From the NCBI GenBank assembly GCA_905221605.1, contig CAJNDS010002690.1, forward strand, positions 322,501-386,500: a stretch of DNA of 64,000 bases, given 5' to 3'. Source of the stretch: Symbiodinium natans. Taxonomy: Eukaryota > Sar > Dinophyceae > Suessiales > Symbiodiniaceae. This document shows, in pieces, positions 12,001 to 21,000 of the stretch; within the stretch, counting starts at the first letter, position 1; every line of letters starts with the position of its first letter. The position numbers and the translations under genes were made by a program. The notes beneath the pieces are model-generated. The model saw nothing but the letters and a program-made list of their open reading frames with translations. It made no database searches and was not told the origin of the DNA.

Positions 12001-15000
12001 CTAGATTTGGAGCTTCTTGGTGAGGGAGTCCATAGTCCCCAAACCCCGTTGGAGTTGTCTTAGGGTTTAGGGTTAATTTAGGGTTTAGGGTTTTGGAGTC
12101 AACAAGGTTTGCGGAAGCCTTTGAGACAAGACGTTTGTGTTGGCATCTACAGAAGATTCTGCGAGGATCTAAGGTGTTCATTGTAGATAGCCCACGCTAA
12201 ACCCTAAACCTAGAACCATCGATCCTAAGCTTAATGGTTGTTCTAGAATTCAGGGGGGTGTACGGCTTTATGAGAGGGGCTTGGGCCTTCTACGGCTTGC
12301 AGGGTTTAGTACTTTGTGGTACTTTACTGTAACTTTAGATCCTTACCTTTTTTGGGTTTATTGGGTTTCTTCTTAAGGCAGCTAAAAGTTTAATTTATAG
12401 CTACCCTCCTGAGTGCAGCCAAGAGTAGTTTGGCTTTTTCACTCTGTAGGCTCAAACCAAGCGGCCCCGGCACCCAATTTCAGCGGTTTTGGCTTTCGGC
12501 GTTCAAGGGGTACTGGCTTTTGGAGTACTGTACTTTAATGCTTTTTTGGGTTCTGGGTTCCTATTGTAGCTACTTATACCTAAAAAGTATGTACTTTTTT
12601 TCCAGGGTCTACTCCAAAGGTAGGGGTATGGGGATTTCACAGCAGCGGGAGTTTTGGGCTTCAGGGCTTTGGGCTTCTATGGCTTTAGGCTCTTAAGGGG
12701 CTTGGCGTTAGGGCTTTCTAAGGTCCTTTGGTTTTTAAGTGGTTCTCAGGGTTTGGGGTTTTTAGCGCTTAGGGGAAGCAGAAAGGGTTTTAAGAGCATA
12801 CTTAAGGGTGTGCTCTAACACATCTTCTAGCTGCTACAAGTAAACCAAGCTAAACTGGGTCTCACAAGATGGAACTAGGAAGCCGCTGCTTCAAGATGCA
12901 AGTCTGCGCCCCACGAAGGCTGGGTTTTCTGCGGGGTCTTTCAACCCCAAACCCCAAAACCTGAAACCCTAACCCTGAACCCCAAACCCTATCAAGCCTA
13001 AACCCCAAAGGGATCGGAGCCAGATTCAGGTTTTGGTGATCCTTTAGGGGCTTTTGGTTCTCCTGGACTGGGGGATACTCAGATTCAGAGCCATCGGCGA
13101 ACTGGGAGGGGAAGGTTTCGGGTTCAGGGTTCAGGGTCTAGTTTCGATGCCCCAGAATCCCAGGAACTTAAGCACTACAAGTCCGAAGACCTGATTCCCA
13201 AGCCCATCTTTAGGTCCAAACAAACCCTTCCAGTACTTTGTGGTGCTTTACTGTAACTTTAGATCTTTAGCCTTTTTGGGCTTGTTGGGTTTCTTAACAA
13301 GGCAGCTAAAAAATAATTTATAGCTACCCTCCTAAGTGCAGCCAAGAAACCCTGAAACCGAAACCCTAAATCTAAACCCAAACCCCACTTGAGCAAGGCA
13401 GGGAGTTTCAAGGGCCAACTGTTTAGGGGATTTCGGAGTTCGAGGTTTATAGAGCTGAGAGAGTTCAGGGGTCCAGGGATGTAGAGTCGAAGATTTACAG
13501 GGTTGAAGAGTGTAGGGTTTAGGGTTTAGGGTTTAGGGTTTAGGGTTTAGGGTTTAGGGTTTAGGGTTTAGGGCACATAACGGCCTGGAGGAAATGGTGG
13601 CGGCCACCACCGCAAAGTTCTGCGAGCTGCTAGGTGGCTGCAGCCGCGGTTTTCGCGTTTGTGTTTCACAGGGTCAGGGTTTAGGGTTTAGGGTTTACAA
13701 GGCTGTTTGTTTGCATTTTCGGGCTGTAGATTTCGTAGGGTTCAGAGGGTTCAGAGGGTTGTGTTTGACAGGCTTAAATTAAAGGCGTTACATGGTTCAG
13801 GGCTTCTCTTGAAAATAACTACATCGTGCATATGGGGCTTGCAGCCCTATATACAAGGACGGCCCCCCTTACTTTTCCAAGTATAGTTAAAGGGACGTAG
13901 AGGCGCTTAGAATTCTATTGATCATTAGACGCTAGCTCCTAATCACCCTAGCTTAGATTACCAAACCCCAAAACCATGTGTTTTTATGCCTGACATCAAA
14001 ACCATCTACCCTAAACCCAAGCAATAAAAACTAAACCACCAAAACCATAAATCAGCCTAACCAATACCCGACACTCTCAACCAACACATTCCCAAAGCCG
14101 AGAAACCCCTACAAACCCAAAAGTCAAAGACACCCTCAAAAGAACACACGCATTAACCCCCCAAAACCCCTGAGAACCCTAAAGCCCTCTTAAAAACAAT
14201 GTATGTTCAAAACAAACAATCACAAAAACCACAAAAGCCCTGATAGATCAAGATCTAAAAATAGACAAACTCTGAATGCCAAAGCCCTAAAACCCTACAA
14301 CCCCTGAACCCCCCTCAAGCCCTGTGCCCCAGAAACCTTTACAACCCACTAAATCCCTAAACCCTAAACCCGCTAACTCCGTAAACCCTAAACTCTAAAC
14401 CCACTAAATCCCTAAAAACCTAAACCCACTAACTCCTAAAACCCTGAACCCACTAAACCCCCTAATCCCTAAGCCCTACAAACCCCACTAAATCCCGAAT
14501 CACTAAAACCCTAAACCCACTACATCCCTAAACCCACTCAAACCCAAAAACCCTAAAGCCTAAACTCACTACATCCCTAAACCCACTCAACACCCCTAAA
14601 ACCCAAAACCCTAAACCCCAAACCCTAAACTCCAAACCCCAAACCCTAAACCCCAAACCCTAAACCCCCTCTAACCCTAACCCCCTAATTCCCACTCAAT
14701 CCCCGGGAGGCATCCGGAAATCCACTGGGCTCCTGGGCCTACGGGAGGCAGCCGATGTCGTGGATAAGGCTGGCGGGTCTAGGGTTTTGGGTTTTGGGTT
14801 TTGGGGTTTAGGGTGTTCGGGGTTTAGGGTGTTCGGAGTTTAGGGTGTTCAGGGTTTAGGGTGTTCAGGGTTCAGGGTGTTCAGGGTTCAGGGTGTTCAG
14901 GGTTTAGGGTGTTCAGGATTTAGGGCTTAAGGGTTTAGGGTTTAGGGTTAACGGTGTTTAGGGGTTTAGGGTATTCACGGTTTAGGGTTTAGGGTGTTCA

Positions 15001-18000
15001 GAGTTTTGGGTTCGAGGGTTTAGGGTGTTCAGGGTTTAGGGTGTTCAGGGTGTTCAGGGTATTTTGGTTCAGGGGTTCAGGGTTTAGGGTTTAGGTTTTT
15101 CAGGGTTTTGGGTTTTGGGTTTATAGGGCTCATACGGTTTTTAGGGCTTAGGGTATAGGAACCCTAAACCCGAAATCCAAAAACCCTAAACCTGTGTACC
15201 TTAGCCATTGCAGGACTTTCCCGATTCTCGAGGTTCTGGCTGTCAGCCCTCAAAGTAAGTCCTTGCCCTTCACTCTCATCGACTCTAGACCCTAAACCCT
15301 AAACCCTAAACCCTAAACCCTAAACCCTAAACCCTAAACCCTAAACCCTAAACCCTAAACCCTAAACCCTAAACCTCAGCCGCCTCAACCCTCGAAACCC
15401 CCTCAAAGCCCTGGAAGCTCAAGCCACATGAAGCTTCAAACCGAAGCTCCACACCCGAAAGCCTACAGCCCCAAACCCGAAGCCCTAGTCTGAGCCTGTT
15501 GACGAAAGCCCTTGACCACACATGGGGGGCTTGATTTAGAAAAAACTCGTGTGTGGGTTGTTTTGTTTGATACATGAACTCTATAGGGTTTAAGGCTTCG
15601 GGTTCGGGTTTCTATACCTCAAAGAGGAGCCGTGAGCTGGAATCAACCCCAAGCGGCTCCAAGGTTTTTAGGGCTTAAGGGTGTGGGGTTTTGGGGTTTG
15701 AGGGTTTAGGGTGCAGGGTATGTAGGGTATGTAGGGTATGTAGGGTATGTAGGTTATGTAGGGTATGTAGGGTATGTAGGGTATGTAGGGTATGTAGGGT
15801 ATGTAGGGTATGTAGGGTATGTAGGGTTTCGGGTTTAGGATGTAGGGTTGAGCTGAGAGGTGCGCTTTCCCGGCTGCGGCCCGGCCCAAGTTCCGGGCGT
15901 TGTGGTCATGGAGGCGCAGCGGAAGGGTTTAGGGTTTAGGGTTTAGGGTTTAGGGTTTAGGGTTTAGGGTTTAGGGTTTAGGGTTTAGGGTTTAGGGTTT
16001 AGGGTTTAGGGTTTAGGGTCAGGGATTCAGACTCGTGCCCTTAAGGTTGTACCCTTAAAGGTTCCCCTTAATATGCTCCCAATGTGGCCCTTGCATTCCC
16101 TTAGGGGTCCCAGTAGGACGCGCTGGAGTTTAGGCTTCACACGCCATGGAGGTGGCCCCCCCCGGTTGTAGGTAAATAGAAGTACAACTCCTCCCCCCCA
16201 TTTTGGGATTCAGGTTTAGGACCCTGGTTCGGGGTTGAGGGTTGGGTTTAGGGTGTAGGGTGTAGGGTGTAGGGTGTAGGGTTTAGGGTTTAGGGTTTAG
16301 GGTTTAGGGTTTAGGGTTTAGGGTTTAGGGTTTAGGGTTTAGGGTTTAGGGAAGTTAGGGTTTAGGGAAGTTAGGTATATGCAACTTAGGTCATAAAGCC
16401 ATCGTACAGCACTTAGCAGAGTAAAGGAGTCCCGAGCTGTAGAAGACACCGTCCTCCATCTGCCTGCTAGGCACGCTCCGTGAGCCCTTTCCCTTCGGGA
16501 GGTCAGAACCACAAAAACCCAAGTCAATGCAACAAAAGCACGCACAACTCGCCAAGTCCCACGGCTGCGTGCCTTTCAGGAACACCTTGAAACAAGAGCC
16601 CCTAAACTCTAAACCCTAAACCCTACACCCTAAACCCTAAACCGGGCTTCGGGTTTGAGACTGGGGATGCATGGTCTAGGGAGTAGGGTGCAGGCCTTCT
16701 CGGCCTGCAGGCCTTACAATGGTTTAGGGTTTAGGGTTTAGGGTTCAGGGTTTAGGGTTTAGGGTCTTGCAAGTCTCGAAGCTGCCGACCCCAGCCCCGA
16801 GCTTGAAGCCCCAGGAGGCGGATCCGCCGGCCTTCCAAGATTGCTTAGAGTTCTTCTTAGGGTTTAGGGTTTAGGGTTTAGCGTTTAGGCTTTAGGGTTT
16901 TGGATTTGGTGTTCTTAAACCATATATGGGTTTTTAATTTAGGCTCTGAACCCCAAAAAACTAAACTCTAAACCCGAAACTCTAATTCCTAAACCTTAAA
17001 CCTAAACCCTAAACCCTAAACCCTAAACCCTAAACCCTAAACCCTAAACCCTAAACCCTACAAAGTCCTTTTCCTGGAATCATTCGGGCGGCTTCGCAGG
17101 TGCGCAATGGCGCATCTTCGGCCGAGGGCGCTTCCGACGAGCAGCTGTGCGTGCCTTCGGCAGAAACAGCCCTAAACCCTAAATCCTAAACTTTAAAACC
17201 TAAACCCTAAACCCTAAACCCTAAACCCTAAACCCTAAACCCTAAACCCTAAACCCTAAACCCTAAACCCTACCATGCCCTTCGCTCCCAATGGCCCGTC
17301 CTTACATCCTCAACCATAGGCCCGAAGCCCCAAACCCCTAAACCCCAATCCCACATGATTGGGGGGGGGGGGGGGTTGACAACGTTTAGGGTCTAGGGTC
17401 TAGGGTCTAGGGTTTAGGGTTTAGGGTTTAGGGCTACTACTTGGAGGTTCATGGTACATTTTAGCCGATTATAACTGTGCTTATGACTGTACTTACAACC
17501 ATGTTAGGGCACTTAAGGCTTCTGAGTGCGTGAAAGGTACAGTTATAATTGGTCAATAGGTACCATGAACCTCCAAGTGTACACTTACTTGGAGGTGCAC
17601 GGGTACTTATTTCTCCAATTCTAGCCGCACTTATATATAACCTACATGGAGGACTTAGGGGGCTTGTAAGTGCAGTTATAATTGGGGTGATAAGTACCTG
17701 ATCCTCCAAATAGGGCTCGGAGGGCTCATAGGGCTCACAGGGTTTAGGGCCTACTTGGCTTCATGGGTTCTTGAGTGCTCGCATCCTCCAAGCCTTACAG
17801 AAACTTATGTATGTGGGGGCTACATGAACCCGAAGATTGAGATCATATACCCGATACTGCTATAATTCACTATTATAGCGTACTATTATAGTATATAGCC
17901 CGTACACCCCCCGCCCCCTACGCCCTAAACCTGTAGGGTGCCCAGCGACACTTCCCCAATCTGACCCGGGCGGCCGACTAGAACATGTAAGCCCCAAACT

Positions 18001-21000
18001 CGTCCCTGAACTGCACCTGGTATGGTAAGAGGGGTCTCTCCAGTCTACAGCCTCCTTATAGGAAAGATTTACTAGATAGATAGATAGATAGATAGACATA
18101 TATATATATATAACCAAGGGACTAATAGTCGCATTGTCTTATTTTGGTTCTAAGGAGAGTGTAGGTATAGCAGTTTTCCTTTTCGACAGGGCAAGTACGC
18201 GCGAGTGGTGGTCGTGCTCTCATCCCGCCCAGACGAGGCAGGGCCTGGGGTTTGGGGTTTGGGGTTTGGGGTTTAGGGTTTAGGGTTTAGGGTTTAGGGT
18301 TTAGGGTTTAGGGTTTAGGGTTTAGGGTTTAGGAAGCACCAGGATCCTCTGGCAAGTTCTCGAACTTGTCGTCCCTACCCAAAAGTTAAGGGCCCGAAAT
18401 TATTTTGACAGGTACCAAAAAGGGACCCGGATGCATTAGATTCAGACACCCTGGGCTCACAACGCCGATATGGGGGTTTACGAGAATTTCTTGGGACCCC
18501 TAATTATAGACCCCAAAGTAGTGTGTTTAAACAAGGTACCCCTATTTTCGGAAACCCGCATAAAATTTGCTTATGGAACGCTCAGCGCCGCCACGGCACG
18601 GCCCTGCTTCAAGGTTTGTTCAAAATAGAGTCGCCTTTTCTTCCCTGCCGCAACTGGGTGGTTTTCGGACCACAGGGCCGTAAAGCACCATGCCGCGCTC
18701 CAAATGTCCTGCATTGCCAGGGCGGATCAAGCCCCGCCGGCAAGCCGACTTTGTCTGCCATTCACGGGCGGGGCAGAGCGCACTTCGGGCGTGCCCCACG
18801 CTAGTGTTCTGTGTCCCAGCCCTGTGAGCCTGGTGCCAAGACACCGTCCAACAAGCTCTGTGGAGCCTGCCGCGTGACCCATTCCCTGCCAGGTCTTGAT
18901 TCCGTTTCCCCGGGGATGTGAATTTTCCAGAGTTAAGAAGTCCTGGGCTCCGGGGACACGATTCGCGTGCCCGGGCTAAAGTAGGCAGAGCCGCTTGCCA
19001 GACCAGGCCTGCGCCAGGGTGCCACCCCGGCCAGCAAGGTCTTGAAGTTGCTTTTCGCACGGGCTGGGTGGAGGATGCGATTTCGAGGGCACGTGCGCAA
19101 CCTTTTGGGTCATTTCTCGCGCTTCGGGGAAGAAAGCTGTGCAGGAGGGCCGGTTCCTTGCCGCATGTCCCTTGCGTTTTGGCTTGATTTCTGGCGTTCA
19201 CGCCCTGGCGTGTGGAATCGGAGCAAAAATCGGGGTGGGAGGATGTTCAGGGCAGCTGTTTGGTCCAAAAGGGCACGCTTTGCGACTCCTCGGCGCCGCC
19301 CTGCATGTTGTACTGATATTCTGGCCCATTATTCCTGACGTTTGCGCTAAGATTTTGCCAGGGTGCTTTCCAAGGTTCCCTTGCGAGCGCCTTGCATGTG
19401 CTGAACCCATACTCCTCCCGCGACCTTTCTTGACTTCACATTTTTTGCGCCCGCTTCGCTCAAGATCGTTTGCTCGCAGCAGGGGGAGCAGAGCAGCGCA
19501 GCAGCATCACGGCGACATGTAAGCATCATGGACGAGCAGAAAGGCATACTGCGGCAGCTGTCGCTGGCTGAGATCACTCGCCGCGGGGTGCGCTGCTAGG
19601 ATGTCGATGCGCAGGTGGAGAAGGACATGCTGCGTTGGGCTTGGACGAGCTCGAGGAATGTGTGCGGGAGCCCTAAACCCCTAACCCCTACACCCCGAAA
19701 CCCCTGAACCCTTATAAACCCTAAACCCCTGAACCCTGAACCCTGAACCCTAAACCCTAAACCCTAAACCCTAAACCCTAAACCCTAAACCGCAACCCTA
19801 GACGGTTCTATTGTGAAAGCCACCTTTAAGTGGAAACCCTAACCCCTAAACACCAATTTTACACCCTACTGTTTCCCGAACCCAAAAATCATAAACCTTA
19901 AACAGCTCAAAACCCCGTGTGCAGTTTCTTGCTACCCTAGATCCCCTAAAGCCTAACCCCTCGCGTCAAACCCTACACCACCCTGAACCCTGAACCCCAA
20001 TTGAACCCATAACCCACTAGTTCCCTAAAACCCTCAACCCCCTAAACCCTAAACCCTAAACCTATATACCCTAAACCCTAAACCCCTCCCCCCGAATCTG
20101 GCGCCCATGAAAGGTGCGAGTTCCTGCGCCGGCGCACAGCGGCCGCAGTTTGGGAAAGCTTTTCTTGGCAGGTTTAGGGTTTAGGGTTTAGGGTTTCGGG
20201 TTTAGGGTTTAGGGTTGTAGAGTTCTCAGGCCCTAAACCTTGGGATGTTGGCCCCTTATGATTACAGCCCTTCATAGGGACTATAATAGGGTACACTTGT
20301 CACAGGGGGGCTTAGCATTTTACATGTTTAAGGGTACTTAAACTCAACAAGGAATAGAACTTTTAAAGTTTTTTATACTATCCCAACCATGAACTAGTTC
20401 TCAGGCCCGAAACCTTGGGATGATCCCCCTTATACTACCAGTCCTTAATCAGGGATTATCGCACCCCCATATTAGAATCCCAATTAAGGACTGGTTTCGG
20501 GTTCTTAGGCCCTGAACCCTGAAGGGTTTAGGGTGGAAAGGGCTGGCCCTGAAGAGCAGCCTGTTCTAAACCCCAAGCCCTGGCGAGTGGGGTAGCGAAA
20601 CCCTGCGGTTTAGGGTTTAGGGTTGAGGCTTAGCAGCGTTCAGGTTGTTCTAGAGCATACGGATGCAGAGGAGTCCATGAATGAACTTTGGGGTGCATTC
20701 GGGGTACCCCTATTTTTGAAAAAACAAGTGCCAACTTTGGGGCACAGCTTAGGATGTTAACGCCGCAGAACCAGACTTTCCTGGAGTAGCCGTCGCGAAC
20801 TTTGTGTGAGGCATTACTGAAGCCCCTCCCCCTAATTTATTAAAACCCCCCCCCCCTACCCCCCAATATTAAATCCCCCTATAATAGCTATATTATAGTA
20901 AATTGGGTTTTTTTTTATATTCGGGGGCAGGGGGTGCTTAATATCAGGGGGAGGGCATTACCTGTTACCCCAAAAGCCCTGTTTGGGGAGGAGAACCTGA

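Noticed and set aside
15668-15939. Open frames YIPYIPYIP (minus) and CRVCRVCRV (plus)
   Set aside because: Both are translations of the TATGTAGGG minisatellite.
18190-18276. Exon D21 as the last exon, with stop at 18,274
   Set aside because: Later blocks carry the conserved LHPLQ and TAVVFVEP segments in frame, so the GC donor at 18,238 is preferred.
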